IMG/VR virus record: IMGVR_UViG_3300025120_000380 | Coordinates: 1-28,684 of that record | Strand: one strand, 5' to 3' | DNA length: 28,684 bases | From: a virus | Shown here: positions 7,773 to 17,919 of the stretch, piece by piece | Numbering within the stretch: the stretch's first letter is position 1 | Layout of the letters: each line of letters opens with the position of its first letter | Translations under genes and position numbers: made by a program | Notes under the pieces: generated by a model | What the model was told of the DNA's origin: nothing | The model's database searches: none | Seen by the model: only the letters and a program-made list of their open reading frames with translations

Positions 7773-10700
7773 ATTGTTCTATATAGTTTAAACTCATCTC
7801 AACATTTGCAGTGACATTTGAACTAATATTCTCTGCAACTATGAACAGTCCTTCATTAGATCTTCTATTACGAATAATTTTATATCTATCTACTCCAAAT
7901 ATTTTACTTAAGTCAACGGTTCTAGAATCATTTTCACCAATGTAAAAAGTATCAATTATTCTATTTTGAGACCCAACCCTTAGTTTTTGTTGATTTAAAG
8001 TATCAATTTTCAAAGATGATAATCTATTAACCTCCAAAAAGTTAGGTGGAGATAATCCAACTAAATCGGCATTTCCATCAGCATTAGTAAGTGATAATTT
8101 ATTGTTATAAGTAAACGAAGATTGTACAGGACTTAATACTTTTTGATTTAATCCAATAGTTTCTTTTATACTAACAGAATTTACAGCAGAATTATCTCTT
8201 AGTTGCATAACAAAGTATAATGGAAAAGGGTCATAATTAAATACAGATGTTTTAGATGTAATTGTATTATTTCCATCAGTAAAAATAATTTTTAATGGTG
8301 TAACAAAAAGTTTATATGGTACTTTTACATTTTGTATATTTTTAATTGTATCTGATGATATTTTTATGTAAGATCTTTTGGTTTGTGGTACATTAGAGTC
8401 TGGAGTAAATGTAGAAGTAACTCCAACATATCTTATACCCGTGCTTACTACATTATTATTATTATCTTCTAAAGCTATTTCTCCCTGATTATATCCAGCA
8501 TCATTTCCGGATTCATCTATTGATAACTCTGGAAATGTTCCATTTACTACTAAGAAAAATCCATTCTCATCAATTTCTGGGTCTGGATTAGAACCCTGAT
8601 AAGTTACGTTAGGAATTTCTATGGAAGTTTGAACTTCTAATGAAATTCTAGAACATACTCCAGAACCTGAACCTGAAATTTGTGGGGTACTTATATCAAT
8701 TTCAAGGGATGTAAATGGATCATTGTTTCTTTCTCCCCTTTCGATACCATTTTCTGTTAAATCAATTGACCTAGATTTATTTTCAGCAAATAAATAACGT
8801 TCTTCTGGTAATTTTGTGGTATATCCAATTCCAGGAACATTAAATATATCACCATCTATTCTGTCAACATCTACTTCTACATTAGTAAATCCAATTCTAA
8901 AATCTGCAACTTGTAATCCTGCATTAGTTCCATTATCTCTAAATGTAGGATTTAAAAATTCAACATCTACTTTTGATCCTGTTATTTTATAACTAGAAAC
9001 AAATAAACCATCATAATTACTCAATCTAACTGGATATGGATAATTTCCATTTGTACCAGTTTTAATAGAAGTAGTTATTCCACTATCTATTACAAATTCT
9101 CCTCCAACTGGTCTACTTAATCTAGCAGATATGAAAGATCCTGCATCATCGCCAGGTTGTGTAAGTTCTTCAATGTAAACATCCCACAATGTTTTTCCAA
9201 TTAATTTTGCACCCTTGTCCGTCTCATACAAATAATCATCATCACCCAAGATTGTAATATTACTTGCATCATCAAATTTTATGTTTAAAGATCTACCATT
9301 TTCTGTAGTAGCAACTCCTGGTCCATATGTATAACCAAATCCATCTGGACAACCTGTACAATTAATAATATTAACTTTTATCAGTGAATCACTATTTACA
9401 GTCAATTCTTTTGGAATAACAATTTTATTATTAGGTGTTGAACCTCCGGAGGAAGAAAGTATATTTGCTTTTGGAACAATACCAAATAAAGATTTTGGAC
9501 CAGAAGTATTTGTTATGGTTTTTAATTTTGATGTTTGTGTGTTTATCACAAAATTTCCTTCATCTCCACCATCAATATAAAATGATGAACCATATTTGTA
9601 AAGAAATATTGGTTGTCTTATAAATGTATTATCAGTGACATCTATTTGATATTTAAACTTAAAGGCAGCTTCTTTTAAGCATGGTTGACCCAATTGATTT
9701 TCTAGAATAAGAGTATGTAGAGCAACCCATCTTGCTTCTCCAGGACCTGCTGGAATATATGCATAGAATTTTGCCCCAATAGCACCATACCAACCAAACT
9801 CAATTTTATACATAGTGACATTTTGAAGTTGAATCTGATATCCAGATGGTCCATTTCCATTTAATGAATCACCATTAAAATTATCTCTGGGTATTACTAT
9901 TTCATTCAATGAAATTGGTTTATAAGGATCAGAACTAGTTACTAATGTTTGATCTTTAAGTTCTAATTTATTTCTGAATAAAACATCTTCACTTAAAGGT
10001 ACAGTACTTCTTCTTACTATACTTAAATCTCCTTTATTAACTCTAAAAACGTATTCGTCGGAATCATTAAATATTCCAAATTCACTCACATATCCTGCTA
10101 CAGGTTCTGCAGAACAACTTGTTCCAAAAGTATAACCACTAATCCTTCCTGGTTGATATCTAAAATTTTGTTTGGATTGTAATATAATATAATTTCTATA
10201 ATTTGCCCGATATCCTGGTCTTGTATCCGTTACTTTTGTGATGGTATTTAAATCAGATGCCTTAGAAAAAGTAAAAGGTTCGTTTGTAGTTGGATCTATT
10301 AATTGAGACTCGCTCATGTCTCTCCAAGTTTCAGTCCAATCATCTATAATTCCAAATGCGAAATCTAAATCTTCATTGTATATAACGTCTCCACCTTCTA
10401 CTTTTGCAGCAGTTTCTGGCAAAAAATTATTCTTCCAAGAACTGGGATAACCTAAAGATGTTCCAAATTCATCGAAAAAATTATATAGTTGATTGCCTAA
10501 TACTACAAATCTTAAGTATTTTTGAAAGAGATTATCATTATATAGATTAAGTTTTTCAAAATTTGGACCAAACGGAAAAATATATGGTGTAGGAAAAGCT
10601 TCTAATTTTAATGCAGATTCGTTTGTTTCTTCAGTCAATTTAGCAGAAAATCTATTTCCGTAAATTTTATTTTTTCTAGTCCTCCATATTACAGATGAAC

Positions 10701-11337
10701 TACTAGGATTTCCTCTAAAAGTTACAGTTTCCCACTGATCAACATCGAGACCATAAGAAGCAACATCAGAAAATAAGGATATTTGAGTTTCTGCTCTAGG
10801 TATTCCTAAAAGATTTGTACTGACTTCACTAGTTTCTCTAAATTGTTCTTCAATTTTAATTATAGGTTCATAACTTTTATTTTCTGTAGATCTTTTAATT
10901 ATTTCAACATCTGGTTCTGTTGTAGGTACTGTATTTGTAGCATTGTTAGATAAAAATATACTACCAACACCTATTCTACTTACAAATGTTCCATCTTGAA
11001 TATACTTTCCAGATAAACTATCACCTATTTTCAAATTAGAAGTATCGATTCCAATATTGTTAGAATTACTATAGTAATAAGTTACTTCTGTATTTCCAAT
11101 TGATGTAATAACCTTTGTGGTACTATTATCAGATTTAATTGGAAGTGTTATAGAAGTTGAATTATCTGTTAATGCATCTTTAATGAAAATAATTTCTTGG
11201 TCAGCAAATAGTGGTTGTCCAAAAGCATCAGTCAATATTTCACCATTAAAAATATTGTATAAAAATTCTTGGGAAGGGACAATAGATACTGGTCTTTTGT
11301 CTTGCCCAAGTTTTATATCCTTACCACCATTTGTCAT
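7771..11337 (-). CDS. Large virion structural protein, paralogue of the next gene upstream
   Basis: Encodes 1188 residues. It shares a clear core with the 1229-residue protein upstream: LLGIPRAETQISLFSDV (residue about 176), FRYQPGRISGYTFG (about 392), VTMYKIEFGWYGAIGAKFYAY (507-527), GEARWVALH (about 534) and YGSSFYIDGGDEG (about 581). The region between the first two blocks (about 205-370) is unique to this copy and includes a Trp- and Phe-rich segment. The C-terminal 600 residues are beta-rich and diverged. The start ATG follows the upstream stop by three bases. The size and the shared core suggest a baseplate or tail-periphery component or fibre connector. No T4 equivalent can be named from sequence alone. 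Confidence 0.8.
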   Translation of the reverse strand: MTNGGKDIKLGQDKRPVSIVPSQEFLYNIFNGEILTDAFGQPLFADQEIIFIKDALTDNSTSITLPIKSDNSTTKVITSIGNTEVTYYYSNSNNIGIDTSNLKIGDSLSGKYIQDGTFVSRIGVGSIFLSNNATNTVPTTEPDVEIIKRSTENKSYEPIIKIEEQFRETSEVSTNLLGIPRAETQISLFSDVASYGLDVDQWETVTFRGNPSSSSVIWRTRKNKIYGNRFSAKLTEETNESALKLEAFPTPYIFPFGPNFEKLNLYNDNLFQKYLRFVVLGNQLYNFFDEFGTSLGYPSSWKNNFLPETAAKVEGGDVIYNEDLDFAFGIIDDWTETWRDMSESQLIDPTTNEPFTFSKASDLNTITKVTDTRPGYRANYRNYIILQSKQNFRYQPGRISGYTFGTSCSAEPVAGYVSEFGIFNDSDEYVFRVNKGDLSIVRRSTVPLSEDVLFRNKLELKDQTLVTSSDPYKPISLNEIVIPRDNFNGDSLNGNGPSGYQIQLQNVTMYKIEFGWYGAIGAKFYAYIPAGPGEARWVALHTLILENQLGQPCLKEAAFKFKYQIDVTDNTFIRQPIFLYKYGSSFYIDGGDEGNFVINTQTSKLKTITNTSGPKSLFGIVPKANILSSSGGSTPNNKIVIPKELTVNSDSLIKVNIINCTGCPDGFGYTYGPGVATTENGRSLNIKFDDASNITILGDDDYLYETDKGAKLIGKTLWDVYIEELTQPGDDAGSFISARLSRPVGGEFVIDSGITTSIKTGTNGNYPYPVRLSNYDGLFVSSYKITGSKVDVEFLNPTFRDNGTNAGLQVADFRIGFTNVEVDVDRIDGDIFNVPGIGYTTKLPEERYLFAENKSRSIDLTENGIERGERNNDPFTSLEIDISTPQISGSGSGVCSRISLEVQTSIEIPNVTYQGSNPDPEIDENGFFLVVNGTFPELSIDESGNDAGYNQGEIALEDNNNNVVSTGIRYVGVTSTFTPDSNVPQTKRSYIKISSDTIKNIQNVKVPYKLFVTPLKIIFTDGNNTITSKTSVFNYDPFPLYFVMQLRDNSAVNSVSIKETIGLNQKVLSPVQSSFTYNNKLSLTNADGNADLVGLSPPNFLEVNRLSSLKIDTLNQQKLRVGSQNRIIDTFYIGENDSRTVDLSKIFGVDRYKIIRNRRSNEGLFIVAENISSNVTANVEMSLNYIEQ

Positions 11338-11340
11338 GTA

Positions 11341-14300
11341 TCACTGCTCCTCCCAGGTAATGCTTGTAGAAATTTCACCAATAGTAGATCCTATTCCATA
11401 TGCTTTAGAACTTGATCCGCAAATAAACAGACTTTCAATTTTATCGGTTAGTGGGAATGATAGATACTCTTTATTATAATCAAAATATGAACTTAAATCA
11501 TAATCTTCCCCACTAGCAGGAACAAATAATGTTGCAACTGAAGTTCCAGTTTTTGGAATTGGACTTCTGATTTGAGGATTAATCAATACTGAAGATAAAT
11601 TATCCAAAGAAAATTCTGAAGTAGATGAAGTAACGACGTTACCAACTGATGTGGTATTTTCTTCTCTTAAAAATGGGAGATTAGTTGTTAATATAACATT
11701 ATCACTAGTTGAATTTAATGTGAAGAAATAATATCCATCATTTTCAATATTTTTAGTTCTATCAAAACCTCTGTTTTCTAAGAATCCTAAGATAGATATT
11801 GGTTTTTGGGATGGATCATTCTCAAGATATCCTCTAAAGTATCCATAAGTTCCTTTATTTGTATCTCTAATGTACTCTGCAGCAGAAGCAACATCAGTAG
11901 CAGTATTACTAGAAGTATCTGTAGTTACACTGAATACTAATGTGCTTCCGGTAGTTCCAGTTAAAAGTCTGATTGGTCTACTATAATTACCACTTATAGC
12001 ACCACCAAAGTCTGTTCCTCCAGGAGCATTGCCATCGAATATAGGATCTGTTAAACGGGGATATGAATGTTGTGTAGCATTATTATCTAAAGAACAAGTA
12101 AATGTAAGAGATTCTTTTAGAATTCTAATCTCAGTTCCAGCAGATAATCCATGAGCAGAAGCAGTTGTTACTGTAATCTTTCCAGTCGTTGAGTTATAAG
12201 CAACTCCACTTGCTGAGTTTGCAATTGCATATTTAGTGCTGGTATTTGAAGAAGCAATCGCATTTGCAAGATCACTTGCACCATTAACAAATGTATGAGA
12301 ACCTGCATAGACACCTGTAGGAATACCCACTTTAGTTGGTTTTCCTCTCTTACCAATATTGACATCTTGTTCTAATATTGGGGCATCTTGAGATCTAGTT
12401 GCAGTTACAATAGTCGTTGTTTGAAATTCTGGTGATTTTAAGAAATTTACCTTAAGAACACCATCAGAACCAGAAGAGAATCTTGTAGGATAAACCTGTG
12501 ATCTATTTCTCACATCAATACCAGTACTACTTTTGATATTTTCTTTACACTTCAATCCAATTAAAGGAACTGGTCTATCAACCAAAACATCAATACTCGA
12601 AAGAGATGTGTTGTTTAGTGGAGAACTTAAATAAAGTTTTTGTTGACCATCTCTTGGATCCGCAAAATTAATTTCAATACCCTGATCTAAAGGATCATTT
12701 GTGATAATTTGACTTCCGACATAGTAAGATGATGCAATGCCAGATCCAGCAATAATATATGGGTCTGTTGCAATACCCGCACTTGTAAGATCAAACATTG
12801 TTGAAGCAATTCCAACTCCCCCACTATTATTAACATCAAACGTTCTCTTTGATCCAAACACTTCTAAAGGTGTTGGTGTTGAGTAACTGAATAATTTTAC
12901 TGTTCCTCTATCACCACCATCAATATAGTATGAAGCACCATATTTGATAATATGTTCTGATGTAGATCCGTAAGAAAATTGAGTTTCTGGTCTATCTACA
13001 TCCGCATATCCATACTTAGCTTGACTTCCTCCACCATAAGTTAAGTAAGTAATTGGAAGAGTCGCATTGCCCAATGAAGAGACCTTCAACTGGTTTGATG
13101 CCCTCAAGTGGTGAACACGTACCCAACGTGCTTCACCGTTGCTTACAGGGACATATGCGAGGAATAGAGCACCAACAGCACCATACCAAGAGAATTCAAT
13201 CTTATACATAGTAACCTTGGTAAAATCAAGGTCCCAGATACTGATATCAGTTAAACTTTCCTCTGTACTAGCATCTTGTACTTGTTCACCAGGTCTCTTA
13301 TCTGCTACAGCATCACTATATAAAAGTGCTTTTGTAGTATTATCTAATCTATCACCACTAAATCTTGATCTTGGTACTCGGTATTCATAGACATTTAGAT
13401 AATCAATATTAACATTTTGATTGACCCACTTTTCATAATATCCATTTATATCATCTATTTGCCCTTTAAGTGTAGAAGCTTCGGACTGATTGGCACCTAG
13501 TGTAGTATCAATATAACCTTCTATATTACCTTGCCCATCATCATAAAGATAAGGGAACATTCCTCTACTTTCAGAAGTACTATTAGAGATATACTTATTT
13601 TTTCCATCAATCTCACCAGTGCTTGGTTGTATGAAAGGAACTGGAGTTACAATATTTTGCTTTGTATAATTTCCATTTGTAAGTCCTGATACTGCAGTAC
13701 CGTCAATATCTTTGAGAGTAATTGCTCCACTAGTGCTTATCCCTGCAATTTTATAAATCTGTTGATTGGTTAATCCAGTAATTCCTGCACCAACAGAACC
13801 ATCAGCATTCAAAGTATCATTTGAATATGAAATATGTTGTCCAGTAGATAATCCTACTACATGACCACCACTAACATAAAACGTTGGAACTGTAGAAACA
13901 CCAACATTAACAGTAAATTGATTTAGTGAATTAATATTTGTAATTGTATATTGCTGAAGTCTATTTGGATATAATTTAGGAGTAACTCCATCCAAATAGC
14001 AAGTCATTGCTATTCCAGAAAGAGTAACATATCTTCCTCTATTAAACTTATGTTCTTTTTCAGTGGTAATCACCATCAGACCACTGTTTATATTATAAGA
14101 TGCAGTACTCACTCCTATAACAACATCAGGAGCTTGGAGGGTATTTCCTCCAGTTACAGTGGTAACTCCAATCTTTGTTTCTTTTTGTAGTAATGAAGGA
14201 TCATAAACTGCAGCATGAGTCATTAAGAGTTTATCTCTTAAAATGACAAGATCACCAAATTTTTTGGGTGTTGCTGAAGGATTATCATCTGCAACACCCA

Positions 14301-15030
14301 AACCTGCATTCTCAGATCCTCTAGGAGCTACTGGATCTTGAGGATTAGTTCTACCATAATCATCAAATTGAGTTGTTCCAAACGGTAATGGATTTTCATA
14401 GATAATTGATTGAGTTCTTCTTACTACACAAAAATTATCTTCCTGCCCATCATTTCTGGTTTCCCAATAATATCCATCAAAGTTATCAAAGATACCATAC
14501 TTTCTGATAGCAGGATTTTGTGCATTTTTATTAATAGTTGTTCCATCAAGAACAGTGGTTTTTACACCAAAAGTTGCCGAAGAAACTCTACCTGGTTGAT
14601 ATCTAAAAAATCTTTTAGATGTTAAAATTCCATACTTATCAATAGGACCTTCAATAAGAGCTCCTGACTCTTCGGGGACGTGAGTTACACCCCAACCCAT
14701 GTCTACTCCAGAAACATTACCATAAGTTCCCGTTCCGACTCCAATAGACGAAAATTGTTCTGGGAATGATGACCACTCTGAAGGATTTACGTCATACGTA
14801 TTAACATCAGCAAAAATACCAAGAGCAACCTCGGATCTGGGAATACCTAAAAGTGATAGAGCAACTTCAGACTGCTGCTTATTTTGTTCAGCAACAGGAA
14901 TAGTGGATTGATCACTAGCAATTACAACTGGAATTGATTTTGATGATTTTTGTTGTCCAGGAGGAACTGGTGCTGTTCTACCAACAACTACTACTGCGGC
15001 ATTATTATTGACATTAGAATTGTCTGGCAT
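11341..15030 (-). CDS. Large virion structural protein, paralogue of the next gene downstream
   Basis: Encodes 1229 residues and is the longest gene here. Core blocks shared with the downstream 1188-residue protein are LLGIPRSEVALGIFADVNTY (about 60), FRYQPGRVSSATFG (about 142), CVVRRT (about 201), VTMYKIEFSWYGAVGALFLAY (606-626), GEARWVRVHH and YGASYYIDGGDRG (about 698). Relative to its paralogue it has about 220 extra residues (about 260-480), with SNDTLNADGS and GLTNQQIYKIAG motifs typical of inserted beta modules. It begins one base after the stop of the beta-helix gene, so it is co-transcribed from the late box at 17305-17312. GC is slightly higher than in the neighbours, as expected for a more conserved core structural gene. 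The function is inferred as baseplate or tail structure. Confidence 0.8.
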   Translation of the reverse strand: MPDNSNVNNNAAVVVVGRTAPVPPGQQKSSKSIPVVIASDQSTIPVAEQNKQQSEVALSLLGIPRSEVALGIFADVNTYDVNPSEWSSFPEQFSSIGVGTGTYGNVSGVDMGWGVTHVPEESGALIEGPIDKYGILTSKRFFRYQPGRVSSATFGVKTTVLDGTTINKNAQNPAIRKYGIFDNFDGYYWETRNDGQEDNFCVVRRTQSIIYENPLPFGTTQFDDYGRTNPQDPVAPRGSENAGLGVADDNPSATPKKFGDLVILRDKLLMTHAAVYDPSLLQKETKIGVTTVTGGNTLQAPDVVIGVSTASYNINSGLMVITTEKEHKFNRGRYVTLSGIAMTCYLDGVTPKLYPNRLQQYTITNINSLNQFTVNVGVSTVPTFYVSGGHVVGLSTGQHISYSNDTLNADGSVGAGITGLTNQQIYKIAGISTSGAITLKDIDGTAVSGLTNGNYTKQNIVTPVPFIQPSTGEIDGKNKYISNSTSESRGMFPYLYDDGQGNIEGYIDTTLGANQSEASTLKGQIDDINGYYEKWVNQNVNIDYLNVYEYRVPRSRFSGDRLDNTTKALLYSDAVADKRPGEQVQDASTEESLTDISIWDLDFTKVTMYKIEFSWYGAVGALFLAYVPVSNGEARWVRVHHLRASNQLKVSSLGNATLPITYLTYGGGSQAKYGYADVDRPETQFSYGSTSEHIIKYGASYYIDGGDRGTVKLFSYSTPTPLEVFGSKRTFDVNNSGGVGIASTMFDLTSAGIATDPYIIAGSGIASSYYVGSQIITNDPLDQGIEINFADPRDGQQKLYLSSPLNNTSLSSIDVLVDRPVPLIGLKCKENIKSSTGIDVRNRSQVYPTRFSSGSDGVLKVNFLKSPEFQTTTIVTATRSQDAPILEQDVNIGKRGKPTKVGIPTGVYAGSHTFVNGASDLANAIASSNTSTKYAIANSASGVAYNSTTGKITVTTASAHGLSAGTEIRILKESLTFTCSLDNNATQHSYPRLTDPIFDGNAPGGTDFGGAISGNYSRPIRLLTGTTGSTLVFSVTTDTSSNTATDVASAAEYIRDTNKGTYGYFRGYLENDPSQKPISILGFLENRGFDRTKNIENDGYYFFTLNSTSDNVILTTNLPFLREENTTSVGNVVTSSTSEFSLDNLSSVLINPQIRSPIPKTGTSVATLFVPASGEDYDLSSYFDYNKEYLSFPLTDKIESLFICGSSSKAYGIGSTIGEISTSITWEEQ

Positions 15031-15031
15031 A

Positions 15032-17248
15032 TTATGATACCCCTACTCTTCCTTTTGCGATGGTGAATATTTTTCTTAATACTATATAGCCATTATCCGT
15101 ACCATTGGTTCCTGAGGTAGTAGTAAATCCTGTCAATACAAGTTTTTTGACTAATGAAGAATCTACGACTTTTTCACTGACTGTTAATTCAGTTGCTTCT
15201 AAACTTGGAGATGAATCATGATCAACTAATTTTAGAACGTCTCCAGTAGAAATTCCAGAGAAATCATTTACATTTTTAAGAGTAATAGTATATTGTGTGG
15301 AACCTGCTCCACTAGTATTAAATGTGCCTATTCCAATAGAGATTGATGTTGTAAATCCAGGAAGTATATCTATAAATTCTTTAGCTCTTATCTGATAACC
15401 ATAAGACTTATTTAATGCTAACTGATTTGTTTGGGCAGCAGTTAGTTTTAATTGGAGATATCCATTTCCCCTACCATAACTTCCTGCATTAGGAGTAATA
15501 ACTTCAAAATCTACCTCAGTTGTATCAGATAATCTCTCATTATTTTGATTTTCGTTGATAATAGTTGAGATTCCTAAACTAGTAAATGGAACTTTAGTAC
15601 TACTAATATCTTTAGGTTCACCATCTTCAATATATTGAATAACAGGACCGTAGAAATCGACTCCTCTTTCAACATTTAAGTTTACAGAATCAAAATCACT
15701 ATCGTAAATATCATTAGTTGGAATAAATTCATCTGCTGGTCCAAGAATAATATTATCACTAGACCTAATCTTATCAACACCAAAAGTTTTTAATCCAGTT
15801 CCACAATTTCTTACAACATTTCCAACAAGAGAAACAATAGTGGATGCAGATACATCCACAGGACCACTGTAGTTTTCAAATATTGAATTGTTAATTCTTA
15901 TAACATTCGATGATTGTGTGTATAATGGAATATAAGTTTCTCTGTCGGATAAAGACCCATCAGTAATTGAAATATTATTAAGGTTCATTCTAGTAGAATT
16001 ATCTAGATATACTCCATCAGCCGGAGCATTTCTAACTCTTATGTCATTAAATGTAGATTCTTCAAGGTTAGGAAAATATAAAAGATAGTTATCTAAACTT
16101 GATTGATATACAATGTTATTTCCATTATTACCATCAAAAGTTATATTATTTAAACTTACATCCTTTCCAGTTACTGTACCTAATCCAACAATATTTCCTT
16201 CAAAATTTAAATTAGTTGATGTTCCGTCATTTATGTCGGTTGCAAAATACTGCTGTTTAATTATAGTATTATTTCCAGATCCATTTAACGAAAAATTACT
16301 AGGAATTGTAAAAGTATTGGTTAAGTAAGTTCCAGAAGGAAGAGTTATTGAACGACTATTGTTATTGACTACTTTACTAATAGATTGTTCAAATTCTTTA
16401 GTGTTATCATGAACAAATTTTACTGCACTCGTGGTTCCTATGCCAACATTAGTTTTTAAATCACGATCTAAAGTAATAGAAGTAAGAGATACACTCTTAA
16501 TTTGTGCAATATCCCATCCCCGAAGATTTGTAGTAGATGGAGTATTTGGGAAATGAATTTGATCACTTGTAAATTCATTATCAGTCCCTTTGGGTGACCA
16601 TGCAGTTTGATCAAAGTTTCCGTAATCCTTCCAAATTATACTTGATGTACTTGACCCTAACTCTTTTGGACCAAGAATAGCAGTTAATTTTGCACTGTTT
16701 ATATTAGCATTACCATCAGTTCCTACACCAGAAAACTTTTGACGATATACTAGAAGTCCGTGATTAGTATCCTGTCTTGCTACAGTTAGTGTAATGTGAT
16801 TTTCTAGATTAAAATTATCAAGTCCAAGATGAGCAACTCCATCTAAGGAACTTATTTGCGAAGAAATTCCAATCTTTCCATTTCTGAGATGATACTGCGA
16901 AACCCAATAGTAATAAGTAAATCCAGTTCCAACGCCAGTTTTTGCAAATGTTGTATTACTAGTATCGGGAACTGGTGCGAATACATTATCATCAAATTCG
17001 GTAACTCCAAATATCTTAATGTATTGATCAGTAGAAAATCCAGAAATTATTGAATTAGTGTCAATCTTCAGAACATTAATTCCACCATCTTGTATTGTGG
17101 ATCCATTTCCAGAATATACAGTACCATCACCCGAAAGTTTTGCTACTGTATCTACTATTACCTGCGAAACGATAATTCTTCCGGAAATTTCAATATCTTT
17201 AATTTCTTCTGGGGGTCTGTCCGGAAAATATTGAAATAATTTTGTCAT
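15032..17248 (-). CDS. Virion structural protein with right-handed beta-helix domain
   Basis: Encodes 738 residues. The ATG at 17246-17248 has GAGG nine bases upstream. Residues about 297-500 read as a pectate-lyase-like parallel beta-helix: RSITLPSGTYLTNTFTIPSN, then FSLNGSGNNTII, and regular short strands such as NITFDGNNGNNIVYQSS, GVYLDNSTRMNLNNISIT, NVIRINNSIFENY and IVSLVGNVVRNCG. This fold is common in tailspikes that bind or cut polysaccharide. No catalytic residues could be assigned, so a purely structural or binding role is possible. The N-terminal 290 residues probably anchor to the baseplate, and the C-terminal 200 are beta-rich. It is the first gene after the perfect TATAAATA box and heads the run of large structural genes. 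Confidence 0.78.
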   Translation of the reverse strand: MTKLFQYFPDRPPEEIKDIEISGRIIVSQVIVDTVAKLSGDGTVYSGNGSTIQDGGINVLKIDTNSIISGFSTDQYIKIFGVTEFDDNVFAPVPDTSNTTFAKTGVGTGFTYYYWVSQYHLRNGKIGISSQISSLDGVAHLGLDNFNLENHITLTVARQDTNHGLLVYRQKFSGVGTDGNANINSAKLTAILGPKELGSSTSSIIWKDYGNFDQTAWSPKGTDNEFTSDQIHFPNTPSTTNLRGWDIAQIKSVSLTSITLDRDLKTNVGIGTTSAVKFVHDNTKEFEQSISKVVNNNSRSITLPSGTYLTNTFTIPSNFSLNGSGNNTIIKQQYFATDINDGTSTNLNFEGNIVGLGTVTGKDVSLNNITFDGNNGNNIVYQSSLDNYLLYFPNLEESTFNDIRVRNAPADGVYLDNSTRMNLNNISITDGSLSDRETYIPLYTQSSNVIRINNSIFENYSGPVDVSASTIVSLVGNVVRNCGTGLKTFGVDKIRSSDNIILGPADEFIPTNDIYDSDFDSVNLNVERGVDFYGPVIQYIEDGEPKDISSTKVPFTSLGISTIINENQNNERLSDTTEVDFEVITPNAGSYGRGNGYLQLKLTAAQTNQLALNKSYGYQIRAKEFIDILPGFTTSISIGIGTFNTSGAGSTQYTITLKNVNDFSGISTGDVLKLVDHDSSPSLEATELTVSEKVVDSSLVKKLVLTGFTTTSGTNGTDNGYIVLRKIFTIAKGRVGVS

Positions 17249-17304
17249 TATTTTTTACCTCTACGGAAATCTATAATCACCATTTGTGTCAATATACTTT
17301 CTAA

Positions 17305-17312
17305 TATTTATA
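17305..17312 (-). promoter_or_regulatory. Late promoter box, exact T4 consensus TATAAATA
   Basis: Minus-strand TATAAATA, an exact match to the T4 late consensus read by gp55. It sits in the 68-base gap between the spike-like gene and the beta-helix gene, about 57 bases before that ATG. It probably drives 17248 down to at least 11341. Confidence 0.72.
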
Positions 17313-17316
17313 AATC

Positions 17317-17919
17317 TTACTTACAGTTATCTACAATAGATTTAATCAATTTTTTCGTTTCATCAATTGAAAAAGTTTGTAGATTAACATTATATGGTGA
17401 ACTTTGTATGATATCGGAATATAAAGTTCTTAAGTAACCATTTGCATTTAGTGTAATACTATCAGCCGATGAAATACATACTTTTCCTCCAGCAACATTA
17501 ATTTGCTCCTCTGCCCTTATTATAATATGATCATTTGCTTTAACTAAAATAGATCCATCATTTTTTTCTCCTTGTGCTTCAATGTATATATTTTTTGCTT
17601 TTAATTTTATATTTCCATTCTCAGCATTAATTACAATGTCACCATTCTCTGCGATGATAGATTTTGCAATTGCCTCACTTTCTGAATCATTTCTTCCCTT
17701 ATCCAATTCAGTTCCAACAATTTCATGAGATTGTCCAGGAACAATCTCACCTTTATTTCCACCTAAAGTATAAGTTTGGTTTTGTCCTCCTTTTAGAGAT
17801 ACGACCATATTAGTATCTAAACTTTCACCTAACTCATCTATTTCTCCGGCTGGTCCCATAAAGATGAGACCATACTCATTATCTGCAATAATTTGCTCTG
17901 CTGGATTTGGTTTTGACAT
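17317..17919 (-). CDS. Spike/needle-like protein (beta-rich, gp5 C-terminal analogue)
   Basis: Encodes 200 residues from the ATG at 17917-17919, which overlaps the TAA of the preceding gene by one base (TAATG). A longer frame from a TTG at 17931 is unlikely. The middle (about 100-165) consists of short alternating strands, for example GDIVINAENGNIKLKAKNIY, GSILVKANDHIIIRAEEQI and ADSITLNANGYL, the pattern of gp5/VgrG-type beta-prism spikes. There is no regular VxGxxxxx octad. It follows the OB-fold and hub genes in the same operon. In T4 the OB fold and the spike belong to one protein, gp5. I infer that it forms or caps the central spike. It could also be a separate membrane-puncturing accessory. 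Confidence 0.6.
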   Translation of the reverse strand: MSKPNPAEQIIADNEYGLIFMGPAGEIDELGESLDTNMVVSLKGGQNQTYTLGGNKGEIVPGQSHEIVGTELDKGRNDSESEAIAKSIIAENGDIVINAENGNIKLKAKNIYIEAQGEKNDGSILVKANDHIIIRAEEQINVAGGKVCISSADSITLNANGYLRTLYSDIIQSSPYNVNLQTFSIDETKKLIKSIVDNCK

